Notes: generated from the sequence alone by a model not told the origin. DNA of 64,000 bases from Gracilimonas sp034520725 (GCA_034520725.1 JAXHNH010000011.1:620001-684000), one strand, 5' to 3'; shown: positions 45,948 to 56,391, counted from the stretch's first letter. Translations and numbers: made by a program.

Positions 45948-46137
45948 CCTTAATTTGGGATTTTGCTCCTAACATGTCAAACAGTATTGAAGGATAAATG
46001 TTTCAATATGTTTTGTAAGAACGAATAAGCGTTAAAGCTGAATGCTCAACCTTTTGGCTACACCCATTCTAACATATACAGCACCCTATTCAAATAACAT
46101 GTTAATGCGAGCTTAATCTCTGACTAAGCCTAAACGG

Positions 46138-47979
46138 TTACCTTTGTAGGTAATTGTATACTTTTTCTCCAATTTTTTCACCAACTACCCCTTGTATCTC
46201 AGGCAGACTTTTATTTCGAATCTCTTTAACCGAACCTAACTCGGTCAATAGTTTTTGTGCTGTTTTCTCACCTATACCCTCAATGTTAAGTAATTCGGTC
46301 TTAACTGTTCGTTTAGCTCTTTTTTGTCTATGGAAGGTAATGGCAAAACGATGAGCCTCATCCCGAGCATACTGCAACAGCTTTAAGGCAGACGATTTTT
46401 TAGGGATCATAATGGGATCCGACATACCCGGTAAAAATACTTCTTCCAACCTTTTCGCTAAACCAATGATCTCACATTCACCATAAAAGTCAATTTCTTT
46501 CAAGGCCTCCACAGCAGAGCTAAGCTGACCTTTCCCCCCATCCACGATGATCAGATCCGGAATTTGCAAACCATCTTTCATCACTCGGGAATAGCGCCGA
46601 GTCAGCACCTCTTTCATTGAGGCGAAATCATCTGGTCCAACTACAGTTTTTATGTTGAAGCGTTTGTACTCACTTTTTCGGGGTTTGGCATCCACAAAGC
46701 ATACCATGGATGCTACCGGGTCACTTCCCTGCAAATTCGAATTATCAAAACATTCTATTCTCCGGGGCAATCGGTCCAGCTTCAGATGTTCTTTGAGTTC
46801 TTTGACTGCATGAGGAATTCGATCCCGTTCGGCTTTAGCCTTTTCTAGAGCTCGTTCATTCAGATGAAGCTTCGCATTAGACTGTGCCATTTTAATAAGT
46901 TGCTTCTTTTCCCCTATTTGTGGCACATGTACCGGTACAATTTTTCCTCTTTCCTGATATAAATATTGCTCCAATGGTTCAGTTTCCGGCAACTCATGGC
47001 TCAGATAAACCTCATCCGGAATGGCAGCCATGTACTGCCCGGTGTAATAGTCCTCCACAAATGATTGTAGCATCTCCCCCATTTCCAACCCTTCGATATT
47101 TTTCAGGAACCGATGAAATTTTCCGATCATCTTTCCTTCCCGAACCTTGAAAAGCACGCCACATGCCTCGCCAATTTCTTCGTCTTTCCGGATCGCAAAT
47201 ACATCACGATCTACTTTCTTTGAGACCACCATCTTCATTTTTTGGCTATAATGCTGAACGGCCTCCAAACTGTCGCGCAGCTGAGCTGCCTCTTCAAACG
47301 CCAGCGCTTCCGAGGCTATCTGCATTTCTTCCTTCAACTCCCTTATCAACTGATCGGTTTGCCCATTCAGCATTCTTTCCACTTTCTTGATGGTAGCCTG
47401 ATAAACTTCATCATCCCAATCTCCGGAACAGTTTTCGAGGTAATCATCGAAACAGGAATGCCAGTTGGGTACGCTTTTGGTCTTGTCGATATTCTTTTGA
47501 GAAACGGCACAAGTACACAGACCAAAGGCTTTTCGGATGGTCTCCAGCATTCGCTTCATCGCCCCTACATTGTCATATGGACCGAAATATTTACTGCCAT
47601 CCTTCACGACAGTTCGTGTTGGATATACCCGTGGTTTGGTTTCATCTGTGATGCAGATATAAGGATAGGACTTATCATCCCGATACATGATGTTGTACCG
47701 GGGCTGATACTGCTTGATGAGGTTATTCTCGAGAATGAGTGCTTCAGCTTCAGAATCGGTCACAAACACTTCCAGATCATGGATCTTTGAAACCATGGTT
47801 TTGATACGACCATCCGCTGGCCGGGATTCCTGAAAATATGATCGAACGCGATTTCGAAGTCGCTTGGCCTTTCCCACGTATAACACCGAATCGTTGGCAT
47901 CCTTATAGATATATACGCCCGGTGAAGTGGGTAAATTGGCTACTTTTTCGGAGAGATTGACTTGTCCTTCGTTACTCAT
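46138..47979 (-). CDS. uvrC: Excinuclease ABC subunit C
   Basis: 613 residues, full length. The GIY-YIG nuclease domain (about 12-90, 'PGVYIYKDANDSVLYVGKAK') makes the 3' cut. A UVR motif is near 205-240 for UvrB contact. The RNase-H-like domain (about 385-540) with 'IIVDGGKGQLSSA' makes the 5' cut. A helix-hairpin-helix pair lies at the C-terminus ('LLNIEGIGEKTAQKLL'). Nucleotide excision repair. Stands alone. Confidence 0.96.
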   Translation of the reverse strand: MSNEGQVNLSEKVANLPTSPGVYIYKDANDSVLYVGKAKRLRNRVRSYFQESRPADGRIKTMVSKIHDLEVFVTDSEAEALILENNLIKQYQPRYNIMYRDDKSYPYICITDETKPRVYPTRTVVKDGSKYFGPYDNVGAMKRMLETIRKAFGLCTCAVSQKNIDKTKSVPNWHSCFDDYLENCSGDWDDEVYQATIKKVERMLNGQTDQLIRELKEEMQIASEALAFEEAAQLRDSLEAVQHYSQKMKMVVSKKVDRDVFAIRKDEEIGEACGVLFKVREGKMIGKFHRFLKNIEGLEMGEMLQSFVEDYYTGQYMAAIPDEVYLSHELPETEPLEQYLYQERGKIVPVHVPQIGEKKQLIKMAQSNAKLHLNERALEKAKAERDRIPHAVKELKEHLKLDRLPRRIECFDNSNLQGSDPVASMVCFVDAKPRKSEYKRFNIKTVVGPDDFASMKEVLTRRYSRVMKDGLQIPDLIIVDGGKGQLSSAVEALKEIDFYGECEIIGLAKRLEEVFLPGMSDPIMIPKKSSALKLLQYARDEAHRFAITFHRQKRAKRTVKTELLNIEGIGEKTAQKLLTELGSVKEIRNKSLPEIQGVVGEKIGEKVYNYLQR

Positions 47980-48088
47980 GAGTTTAAGATAAGAGAATTA
48001 GGTCGCTGATTACACTGATTTCATTGATTTTTATTCTCTTTCCGAACGGAACTTTGGATATAAGTACAAAAATAAACCATTAAGTATA

Positions 48089-48910
48089 TCAAGTTCTTTC
48101 GTCATCATGTGGATTTTCACCAAATTTAGCAGGCACCCAGTTCATTTCTGCTATTGGTGGACGTTTATACTCTGGATGCTTGGTTACTTTAGGAAACTCA
48201 ATCGGATCTGGAGTAAGATCTTCATAATCGATTTGATCCAATAAATGTCGAATACAATTAAGTCTGGCGTGTCTTTTAATATCTGCATTGACTACATACC
48301 AAGGTGATTTTCCAGTATCTGTATGTTTAAACATTTCATCTTTAGCACGGGAATAATCAACCCATCTGGTTCTCGCTTCAATATCCATAGGACTTAATTT
48401 CCATCGCTTCATTGGATCTTCGTTTCTGGCGATGAACCGTCTCTTTTGTTCTTTATCACTAATTGAAAACCAGTATTTGATCAAAATGATACCAGAGCTC
48501 ATGATCATATTTTCGAACTTTGGACAAGAATCCAGAAACTCTTTGTATTCCTCATCAGTACAAAATCCCATTACCTTTTCTACACCAGCCCGATTGTACC
48601 AACTCCTATCAAATAGCACCATTTCGCCTTCTTTAGGGAGCTGCTCGACATATCTCTGGAAGTACCACTGTGTTCGTTCTTTTTCTGTCGGTTTATCTAA
48701 AGCAACCACTCTTACCATTCTTGGATTCGAGGGCTCAGTAATTCGCTTTATCACTCCTCCTTTTCCTGCTGCATCCCGGCCCTCAAATATCACACATACT
48801 TTTAATCCCTTTTCTTTTATCCAATATTGAAGTTTAATCAACTCAGCCTGATATTTTGCCAATTCCTGATTATAAATATCCTTTTTTAATTTTCCTTCGC
48901 TGTTGTACAT
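48089..48910 (-). CDS. ppk2: Polyphosphate kinase 2
   Basis: 273 residues. Walker A 'GRDAAGKGG' (44-52), Walker B 'VLFDRSWYNRAGVEKVMGF' (about 98-117) and a lid 'DEEYKEFLDSCPKFE' identify the PPK2 family. It transfers phosphate between polyphosphate and nucleoside mono- or diphosphates. The single-domain size and missing N-terminal extension fit class I; class assignment is by eye. Confidence 0.92.
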   Translation of the reverse strand: MYNSEGKLKKDIYNQELAKYQAELIKLQYWIKEKGLKVCVIFEGRDAAGKGGVIKRITEPSNPRMVRVVALDKPTEKERTQWYFQRYVEQLPKEGEMVLFDRSWYNRAGVEKVMGFCTDEEYKEFLDSCPKFENMIMSSGIILIKYWFSISDKEQKRRFIARNEDPMKRWKLSPMDIEARTRWVDYSRAKDEMFKHTDTGKSPWYVVNADIKRHARLNCIRHLLDQIDYEDLTPDPIEFPKVTKHPEYKRPPIAEMNWVPAKFGENPHDDERT

Positions 48911-49279
48911 AGATTATCGAATAAATTGTTGAGCCTGTTGTAGTTTTTTGGGTGATATAATCAGGAAATGACTATTAAGGAACAAGGGTAATTGTTTTTT
49001 ACTTATTGCTTACTACTAGTTACAAAGCTCAAATTTGTAATACATGGCTGAATCTCGGTTTCATAATTAAATGACCTATTCAATATATTTTGAACAGGAG
49101 GTTCAGGTAGGCTTTCTCAACGGGACATTGGGTGCGAGGTCGAAAACTCGAATTTTGTAAATGCGTAACTGTAATAGTTGATCTGCGACCATCCACTTTC
49201 CAGGCGTTTTCAGTTTTTGTTATTGCTTGATGAAAATTTCACCTCATTTTTAGTTCATAGAATCCCTAATTTTGAATCT
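48911..49279. other. Intergenic region between divergent ppk2 and rluA
   Basis: About 370 bases with no gene. AT-rich, no strong hairpin; presumably holds the two divergent promoters, but no TAnnTTTG element convincing enough to mark was found. Confidence 0.4.
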
Positions 49280-49972
49280 ATGGAAACAACTCAAACCTCT
49301 CCCAATATCCCCATTATTTTTGAAGACAATCACCTGTTGGTAATAGATAAACCGGCTGGTTTGCTTTCTCAGGAAGATCATACCGGTAATCCGGATGTGT
49401 TGACCCTTTGCAAGCAGTACATCAAGAAAAAGTACAACAAACCGGGAAATGTGTATCTGGGATTGGTGCATCGGCTTGATCGGCCGGTTAGTGGGGTGAT
49501 GGTATTGGCCAAAACGTCCAAGGCTGCCTCACGACTTTCCTATCAAATACGAAAGCGAACTATTAATAAGACCTATTGGGCACTGGTTAAAGGTCAGTCT
49601 CCGGTATTCGGAGAGCTGGTTCATTTTCTGGAAAAAGATAACCGGACGAATACGGTAAAGGCTTACAATTCCCCAAAAGGGAAAGCTAAAGAGTCCCGTT
49701 TAAAATTTATCACCATTAAGACGAATGATAATTTTAGCGTTATAGAAGTGGATCTGATTACCGGACGCCCACACCAAATCAGGGTACAATTTGCCACAGA
49801 GGGACATCCGCTATGGGGAGATCATAAATATGGGGATCCACAGAAAGCTCAAGGTAAGGATATTGCATTAAGAGCGGTCAAATTAGAACTGGAGCATCCA
49901 ACTACAAAAGAGCTTATGATCTTTAAAGCTCCAAAACCAACCGGACAGCCCTGGAACATGTTTGAGTATTGA
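49280..49972 (+). CDS. RluA-family rRNA/tRNA pseudouridine synthase
   Basis: 230 residues from ATG 49280 (METTQTSPNI); the frame extends upstream to 49178 but that part is not conserved in type. The catalytic Asp67 is in 'LVHRLDRPVSG', and the RNA-binding 'TGRPHQIRVQFA' is near residue 175. It isomerises uridine to pseudouridine in RNA. Convergent with the histidine kinase, 4 bases between stops. Confidence 0.92.
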   Translation: METTQTSPNIPIIFEDNHLLVIDKPAGLLSQEDHTGNPDVLTLCKQYIKKKYNKPGNVYLGLVHRLDRPVSGVMVLAKTSKAASRLSYQIRKRTINKTYWALVKGQSPVFGELVHFLEKDNRTNTVKAYNSPKGKAKESRLKFITIKTNDNFSVIEVDLITGRPHQIRVQFATEGHPLWGDHKYGDPQKAQGKDIALRAVKLELEHPTTKELMIFKAPKPTGQPWNMFEY

Positions 49973-49976
49973 TACC

Positions 49977-51839
49977 TTAAAATGCAACTTTGAACGACGA
50001 CCCTGTTGTGTCTTTTCGATTCATAAAGGTGAGTTGTATGTGAGTTCCTTCGTTAGATTCTATCTCAACTTCAGCCTTAAGTTGTTTAGAATAAGACATA
50101 ACGATGGTAGTACCCAGAGTCGGACTTTCTTCAAATTTGAAATTATCAGGTAAACCATTCCCATCGTCCTTTATACTGACATATATGGTCTCTTCCTTCT
50201 CTTTCACCTCTACAGAAATACTACCATCTGACCTCCCCTCAAAAGCAAAAGTATACGCATTTGAAACAAGCTCATTGATGATCAAAGCAAGCGGTACTGC
50301 CTGATTTAGATTCATGTAAAGTGGATCTGAATCAATATTCAGATCAATTTTTTTCTCGGGATGATTGAAGGAGTTTTTTAGTTCATTAAGCATAATTTTT
50401 AAATAGTGATCGAACTCAATACCTGAAAAATCCTTCGCTTTGTAGAGCTCTTCATGAATCAGTGACATGGTTTTCACTCGTCGGTAATTTGAGCTCAATA
50501 CTGACCTGGTTCTTTCATCATCTGATACAATTTCTTGGAGTTGCAAGAATCCGGAGATGATCGCGAGATTATTTTTAACCCTGTGATGAACTTCCTGTAA
50601 TAATACCTCTTTCTCATTGACCAGATTTTTCAATTTACCCTGCTGATCAACCTGATCGGAAATATTCTGTCCGGTTCCCAGCAAATACGTCTTTTCGTTG
50701 TTTGTGAAGCTTACCGCATTGAATAAAAACGGAATCTTATTTCCATCTTTCCGGACCAGATCTGCCTGAATAGGTCCTTCATACCCACTCATGGTTTTCT
50801 CAATATGCTCCTGAATTCTTTTCACATCTACACCTTCAAAAAATTCGAGTGGCGACAAATCATTGAGCTCTTCGTTCGTATAACCTGTATGCTTTGTCAG
50901 ATTCTTATTCCACCGAGTGAGATTCATGTCCTCATCAAACATATAAAAGTCGATGGGTAATGCATTAATAATTGCGTCACTCAGCTTCTTCTCTTCTATC
51001 ACTCTTTCTTCTGCCAGTTTTCTTTTGGTGATATCCTGAAAGGTGATCAGCCACTTCCCATATTTACTGATTGTATTAACCTCAAGGAAAACTCTGTTAC
51101 CTGCATGATCATCAATTTGAGTTTCCATTTTGAAGGGTTCTGAAGCTCCATTTTCATTCCATGCTTTCAAATTTTTGATGTAATCCCACTCAGGAAATAT
51201 TTCAAAAAGTTGTTTGTTCTGATCTTCCGGTAAAATTCGCTTTAGCAGATCCGTACCATTAGAATTCGTATGTAAGATCTTGTGATCCACGGGATCCACT
51301 ATTAACATGGCTTCCACAGAAGCTTCCAAAAACGCTGTAAGTGTTTCCAGGTCTTTATTCTTTTTTTTGAGCTCCAATCTGGTCTGAATTTCGCTGGCAA
51401 TGATAGACAGGGCATTAATCTGGGATTCAGTGAGCTTTTTCGGTTCAGTACCCAGAACACAAACAGTGCCTAAATTATAACCCCTTGACTTGATGTTGAA
51501 ACCTGCATAAAAGCGAACGTTGGGACTTTCAACCACAAATGGTAACTGACGGAAGTCGTCATTTTCTAAAGTATCCTCAACAATCAGGTGTGAATCATTC
51601 TGTATGGTACGATGACAGAATGAAACCTCTCTAGGAGTCTCCTTAATATCGTTTCCGTAATTGGCTTTACTCCAGGTTCGGGATTCATCAATAAAGTTAA
51701 TTTTACCAAATGGCACATCACATATTTCAGCAGCAAGCTGAATTAAGCGATCAAATTCCTCTTCCTCCGGAGAATCAACAATATTATATTTTCGCAGTGC
51801 TTCTAAGCGTTTCTGCTCTTGTGAATCAAGGTTTGGCAT
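49977..51839 (-). CDS. Cytoplasmic sensor histidine kinase (GAF-PAS-PAS-HisKA_2)
   Basis: 620 residues without TM segments. Order: GAF-like sensor (about 20-155), two PAS domains (about 165-285 and 290-405), a HisKA_2 dimerisation domain with the phosphoacceptor His419 in 'EVHHRVKNNLA', and HATPase ('NELVSNAYTFAFEG' N box, 'DDGNGLPDN' G box). The HisKA_2 type is common in light, oxygen or redox sensing and often signals through a detached receiver. No response regulator lies next to it. The ligand of the PAS domains is unknown; no LOV Cys motif is seen. Confidence 0.9.
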   Translation of the reverse strand: MPNLDSQEQKRLEALRKYNIVDSPEEEEFDRLIQLAAEICDVPFGKINFIDESRTWSKANYGNDIKETPREVSFCHRTIQNDSHLIVEDTLENDDFRQLPFVVESPNVRFYAGFNIKSRGYNLGTVCVLGTEPKKLTESQINALSIIASEIQTRLELKKKNKDLETLTAFLEASVEAMLIVDPVDHKILHTNSNGTDLLKRILPEDQNKQLFEIFPEWDYIKNLKAWNENGASEPFKMETQIDDHAGNRVFLEVNTISKYGKWLITFQDITKRKLAEERVIEEKKLSDAIINALPIDFYMFDEDMNLTRWNKNLTKHTGYTNEELNDLSPLEFFEGVDVKRIQEHIEKTMSGYEGPIQADLVRKDGNKIPFLFNAVSFTNNEKTYLLGTGQNISDQVDQQGKLKNLVNEKEVLLQEVHHRVKNNLAIISGFLQLQEIVSDDERTRSVLSSNYRRVKTMSLIHEELYKAKDFSGIEFDHYLKIMLNELKNSFNHPEKKIDLNIDSDPLYMNLNQAVPLALIINELVSNAYTFAFEGRSDGSISVEVKEKEETIYVSIKDDGNGLPDNFKFEESPTLGTTIVMSYSKQLKAEVEIESNEGTHIQLTFMNRKDTTGSSFKVAF

Positions 51840-51929
51840 GAAGCTGGTAAATTTAAGTGAAGTAATAGTAATATCGCGGCAATAGAAATTCAGGTATGCT
51901 AAAGTAAGAATAGTATTCCGGGATTTTAC

Positions 51930-52775
51930 TTAGAAGCGTCTAATACTGTCTAAAACAGTTGGAAAAAGTGAATCGGCGGTTTGCAAGTTAGGAATAGAGT
52001 CCAGTGTCCGAAGGGAATCCAACAAGATCTCAATTGAATCGGGTAATGCTTCCGGTTCAGGTTTTGGTAAATACGAAAGACCGCTCAGCTGCTCCATATT
52101 TCGAAGTATCCATTGGCTTCTTTCAAGTACATATTCTGAAGGAGGCTCAGGCTCGATCAGATCGGGATTAGGCAGAACCGTTGCCATACGGGCAGATTCT
52201 TTGGGGTTGAGCCTGGAAGCCGGTTTGCCATAATAAAATTCTGATGCCCTATTCACACCAAACATACCGGGACCAAATTCAGCAATATTAAAATACATTT
52301 CCAGAATTCGGTCTTTTGGCCAAAAAAACTCAATTAAAACGGCTATTCCAGCTTCGATCCCTTTTCTGAAATAATTTTGAGCTGGCGATAAAAACAAATT
52401 CTTTGCTACCTGCTGCGTGATGGTACTTGCTCCACGAACTCTGCCATTCTGCTCTTTCTCCTCAAGTGCTTTATCGATCGCAGCCAGGTCCAGTCCCCAA
52501 TGACTATAGAATCGCTGATCTTCGGAAGCAACAACTGCCAGTTTTAGATGATCCGGCAGTTTATCGGCGTGAATCCAGTTTTCTCTCAAACTATATCTTT
52601 CTTGGCCTAACTCATTCCAATTCTCTTGTAGTGTAAAAGCTGTGAATGGAGGGTTAAACCAGCGAAGAATCAGGATCAATAAGCAAAACAGAAATGCACA
52701 GCCTAGAATAACCCCGCCAATTATCTTGCTGTATTTTTTCCAGGAATACGATTTTTGTTGGTATTGCTCTTCCAT
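51930..52775 (-). CDS. mtgA: Monofunctional peptidoglycan transglycosylase
   Basis: 281 residues. One TM helix (about 14-36) anchors a glycosyltransferase family 51 domain (about 60-230). The catalytic Glu is in 'SEDQRFYSHWGLD', and 'ASTITQQVAKNLFLSPAQNY' and 'KDRILEMYFNIAEFG' are present. It polymerises lipid II into glycan strands. No transpeptidase domain follows, only a short Ser/Asp-rich tail. Confidence 0.93.
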   Translation of the reverse strand: MEEQYQQKSYSWKKYSKIIGGVILGCAFLFCLLILILRWFNPPFTAFTLQENWNELGQERYSLRENWIHADKLPDHLKLAVVASEDQRFYSHWGLDLAAIDKALEEKEQNGRVRGASTITQQVAKNLFLSPAQNYFRKGIEAGIAVLIEFFWPKDRILEMYFNIAEFGPGMFGVNRASEFYYGKPASRLNPKESARMATVLPNPDLIEPEPPSEYVLERSQWILRNMEQLSGLSYLPKPEPEALPDSIEILLDSLRTLDSIPNLQTADSLFPTVLDSIRRF

Positions 52776-52858
52776 ATGCTCATTGTATCAATTTTCAGGG
52801 AGAGATACTGATTTACCGGTTTTTTTTCTAAAAAAAGATAGGATCTTATAAAGACCCC

Positions 52859-53072
52859 GGGCGTATGCGATACGCCCATACTATTCTGGAGATTTGCTTA
52901 TCAAACAACGTACATCTCCCTGAAAATGATCAGAGATCATTTTCTATCCCTCTTCGAAGAGGGAATTTCTCCTGACGTCTTTTCCTGATTTAGGTTGACA
53001 GTTTTTGGGTTAATTTTTCACTGTTCCTGAATAAGGTTAACACATTTTCAAGATTCTCCCTTTGAAGGGAGA
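52859..53072. repeat. Cluster of perfect palindromes (repeat-like block)
   Basis: Within 215 bases: GGGCGTAT-GCG-ATACGCCC (52859-52877), GAAAATGATC-AGA-GATCATTTTC (52922-52944), CCCTCTTCGAAGAGGG (52948-52963) and TCTCCCTT-TG-AAGGGAGA (53055-53072). The last is followed by 'caggttgaaaagcttcag..accagagggatg', wording that resembles a common Bacteroidota intergenic repeat. It lies between mtgA and rmuC and differs from the composite family elsewhere in the window. Confidence 0.7.
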
Positions 53073-53116
53073 CAGGTTGAAAAGCTTCAGCTTAATACCA
53101 GAGGGATGTGCGTGTT

Positions 53117-54460
53117 TTACTCTGACTCCGTACTTTCTTCCAGTAACTCATCATGAAATTCATCAGTCATGCCGTCAGGAAGCTGTTTAGAAGTTTTAGC
53201 GCCAAGCTTTCTGATCATCTCAGCCTGACGAACCAGATTACCCGCACCGGTTGAAAGTCGACCCATCGCCTCATCATAACTGTCCTGGGTTTGTCGGATA
53301 CGCTGACCAATATCATTCATACTTTCCACAAAAAGCACAAATTTATCATACAGAGCTCCACCTCGTTTGGCGATCTCCATTGCATTCTTATTCTGATACT
53401 CCTGCTTCCACACACTGTCAATGGTAGCCAAAGTAGCCAGTAAGGTAGAAGGACTAACGATCACAATATTCTGATCAAAAGCCTCATAATACAGATTGGA
53501 ATCATGTTGAAGCGCCATTCCAAATGCCGGTTCAATCGGGATGAATAAAAGCACAAAATCGGGACTTTTTGCTCCGTGTATGTGATGATAATTTTTCTCG
53601 CTCAATCCTTTTACATGCGTACGAATGGAATTGATATGCTCTTTAAGAAATTTTTGCTGTTCTATTTCATCCTCAGCCGAATTGAGTTTTTCGTAAGCTG
53701 TAAGCGATACCTTTGAATCAATGACAAGGAATTTTTCATCCGGGAGGCGGACCACTACGTCGGGACGAATACGTCGCCCATCATCTGTGTTCACACTTTG
53801 CTCTGTATAGTACTCTTCATTTTTTCTTAAGCCGGATTTCTCCAGAATGCGCTGTAAAATAACTTCGCCCCAATTGCCCTGCGTTTTGGAATCTCCCTTC
53901 AGTGCTTTGGTCAGATTTTTGGCATCCTCACTCATTTTTTGATTCAACTCCCCCATCTGCCGGATCTGCTCTTTCAGGGTTGCCCGCTGACGGTTCTCTT
54001 CGTTATAAGTCTCTTCTACTTTCTTCTTGAAAGCCTCCAGTTTCTCTCCAAGGGGATTCAGCAGCTGATCGATCTGTTCCTTGTTTTGCTTGGTGAATTT
54101 CTCAGATTTCTCTTCCAGGATCTTATTAGCCAGATTCTCGAACTGTGTGGTAAGCTGTTCCTGCATTTCAGCCAGTTCTTTCTTTTGTTCAGTAAGTCGT
54201 TCTTGCAAATTCTTATAATCGGCTTCACGTGATGCCAGTTTACGGTCCAATTCATTGGCACGCTCCCTTTCTTCTGATAAATCCTGCTCGCTTTTTTGCT
54301 GAAATTGATTCAGTTCTTCTTCCGTTTCCTCAAGTTGCTCCCTTAGATTCTGATTTCGCTCCTCCAACCTCGAGGATTCAGATTTTGATTGAAAATGAGC
54401 AATTGCATATCCGGCAATTCCGCCAATAATGATACCTGCTAATGCCAATAGATAATCCAT
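53117..54460 (-). CDS. rmuC: DNA recombination protein RmuC
   Basis: 447 residues. One N-terminal TM or hydrophobic segment (about 4-20), a long coiled coil (about 25-190, rich in E/Q/K/L) and the RmuC domain (about 195-430: 'GNWGEVILQRILEKSGL', 'RPDVVVRLPDEKFLVIDSKV', 'EPAFGMALQ'). The family limits inversions at short inverted repeats and has a nuclease-like core. The name is by domain. Confidence 0.93.
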   Translation of the reverse strand: MDYLLALAGIIIGGIAGYAIAHFQSKSESSRLEERNQNLREQLEETEEELNQFQQKSEQDLSEERERANELDRKLASREADYKNLQERLTEQKKELAEMQEQLTTQFENLANKILEEKSEKFTKQNKEQIDQLLNPLGEKLEAFKKKVEETYNEENRQRATLKEQIRQMGELNQKMSEDAKNLTKALKGDSKTQGNWGEVILQRILEKSGLRKNEEYYTEQSVNTDDGRRIRPDVVVRLPDEKFLVIDSKVSLTAYEKLNSAEDEIEQQKFLKEHINSIRTHVKGLSEKNYHHIHGAKSPDFVLLFIPIEPAFGMALQHDSNLYYEAFDQNIVIVSPSTLLATLATIDSVWKQEYQNKNAMEIAKRGGALYDKFVLFVESMNDIGQRIRQTQDSYDEAMGRLSTGAGNLVRQAEMIRKLGAKTSKQLPDGMTDEFHDELLEESTESE

Positions 54461-54640
54461 ATATAGATTCTTTGATATTTTTTAAAAAGTCTAAACTTAT
54501 CGTTTATTAGTTGGAGAATATAAATATGATGAGTGACATATCCTGACACCCTAAATATCAATATTCTAGTCGCGAAACTGATACAGTGATCACCATGGAA
54601 TTATCATTTTTGATATTTTAGTGCTGTACAATTCTTCCAA

Positions 54641-55537
54641 CTATTTCTTTGTGTCGGCTTCGAGCTTGTAACTAAGTGAATTGATGTTAGATTGCAATTG
54701 TTTTTTATTTCTTGTTCCGGGTATCACTGTAGTCAATGCCTCATATGACAAAATGAAAGATAACGCGACCGGTACCAAATCATCCTGCCCCACGATGTCT
54801 TTAATATTCTTTATGATCTTACTTCTAGCCTGAATATCATTTATTGACCACCGGGACCTGATTCCTGTAAACCTGCTATTTGTATTGTATTTTCCGGTTA
54901 GCCAACCTGAGTCAAGTGGCACCTTTGCGATCAACATAATATCCCTTTTCTTCACCTCATCGAACCATATTTTTGGTGATTGATGGATGATATTAAACAT
55001 GATCTCAATGACATCTACATCGCTATGGTCCAAAACCCATTTCAATTGATCAGCAGTATCAATACTCACCCCATAACCATCGATCAAGCCGTCTTTTTTA
55101 AGGGATCTTAAATGAGAATAATGATCTGTTTCACCTTTAAGAATATCTTTGCCGGGATTATGAAGCAGAACTGAGTCTAACTTTTCTCTTTTTAAAGCCA
55201 CTAAACTTCTATAGACAGTCTTATTTATTCCATTTATAGAAAAATCCGTTTGACCCTTATGATCATGGCCAACTTTCGTATTAATAAATATGTCAGCCTC
55301 TTTACCTTCTAAAGCTTTTCCCAATATTTGCTCACTTTTACCTTCCGCATAATTCGGAGCCGTATCAAAAAATGTAATTCCCTTTTCTACTGCATTTTGT
55401 ACCAGTTCGAGGCCCTCTTTCTCGGTCATAGCTGAAAAATCTTTACTGTTTCCCAGTTGCCATGCTCCAAATCCTATCTTACTGATTCTTTTATTAAATC
55501 GTTCTGTATTTCTGTATTCCATATTATTATTTATCAT
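54641..55537 (-). CDS. Aldo/keto reductase
   Basis: 298 residues, TIM-barrel family. The catalytic tetrad is visible: Asp and Tyr in 'FFDTAPNYAEG', Lys in 'FINTKVGHD' and His in 'SVLLHNPGKD'. The C-terminal 'TTVIPGTRNKKQLQSN' binds NADPH. Substrate unknown. The start overlaps the stop of the upstream hydrolase gene by 3 bases in ATGA style. Confidence 0.9.
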   Translation of the reverse strand: MINNNMEYRNTERFNKRISKIGFGAWQLGNSKDFSAMTEKEGLELVQNAVEKGITFFDTAPNYAEGKSEQILGKALEGKEADIFINTKVGHDHKGQTDFSINGINKTVYRSLVALKREKLDSVLLHNPGKDILKGETDHYSHLRSLKKDGLIDGYGVSIDTADQLKWVLDHSDVDVIEIMFNIIHQSPKIWFDEVKKRDIMLIAKVPLDSGWLTGKYNTNSRFTGIRSRWSINDIQARSKIIKNIKDIVGQDDLVPVALSFILSYEALTTVIPGTRNKKQLQSNINSLSYKLEADTKK

Positions 55538-56349
55538 TGAGATAGGATCACTTTAAGTTTTTGTTTTACTAACGGGTTTTGGTGGAACCATCCGTGACCC
55601 TGCCCCTCAATCACACTATATGTATCCCCTTCTTTTAGATAGTCTGTAAGTTTAAGGAGTGTTCAATCAGGCAACATCTCATCCTCGCCGGCATAAAAAA
55701 TGTGTATCGGTTCTTCAATTTTGGGTAAAGCAAGATCGGTTCTAAGCTTGTATTTAACCAGCCAGTCGGGTAAAAAAGGAAACTGGGAATCTTTGACATC
55801 GATCAGGCTGTAAAAAGGTGTCCACATGATCAGCATTTTGGGATCCTGATCTACTGCCACCTGAGCTGCAACTCCTGAACCAAGAGAGTATCCCACAATA
55901 ACGATGTTCTCTTCCCTATATTCCTTTGCCATTTCCTCATAAACATAGCTGATATCGCCAACCAGGTCTTCCTCTTCATCCATATGCCCCCTGCTTTTGC
56001 CATAGATGCGATAATCCGGATAGATCATATCGTAGCCGTTTTCCAGGAACAGTGTGTATCTCTCAGAACTGCCACGGTTGGCACCGAGATTGCCATGTAG
56101 GTACATCACCAAACCTTTTACCGAGTCGGCATTGGTAAATGCGTGAATGGCATGAATTCGAACGTCCGGTTCCGGCTCAAACCATCGCTCTTTGTAATCA
56201 AACCCATAGTCGTATAGTGCATCCGCCTCCAGCACTCTCGGATTAAAAATGATGGTTTCTTGAATGAAATAGAAATAACCGCAAATACCTATGTAGACCA
56301 TCAATAGAGTTCCTAAAGAGGCAATTAACAGCTTCGATTTACCAGGCAT
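55534..56349 (-). pseudogene. Alpha/beta hydrolase (membrane-anchored) split by an in-frame TGA
   Basis: An N-terminal TM helix (about 6-26) precedes an alpha/beta-hydrolase domain with the oxyanion 'YLHGNLGANRGSS' and the nucleophile in 'GYSLGSG' near residue 150. The acid is in 'YAGEDEMLPD'. TGA at 55663-55665 stops the frame there, but the same frame then runs 42 codons to a stop at 55534 and contains the expected catalytic His in 'GQGHGWFH'. So one point change removes the His from an otherwise perfect gene. The downstream aldo/keto reductase start overlaps the distal stop, as expected if the full gene is real. Confidence 0.8.
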
Positions 56350-56391
56350 TTTTTATTTGAACCGTTTTAAAGCTTTTGTAGTTAATACAGT

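Noticed and set aside
47242..47790. 182-residue plus-strand frame opposite uvrC
   Set aside because: Inside uvrC; no motif and no upstream signal.
55663..55665. Selenocysteine or programmed read-through at the hydrolase TGA
   Set aside because: No selenocysteine insertion hairpin or context evident, the family does not use it, and a nearby gene has a similar TAA, so a base error or point mutation is simpler.
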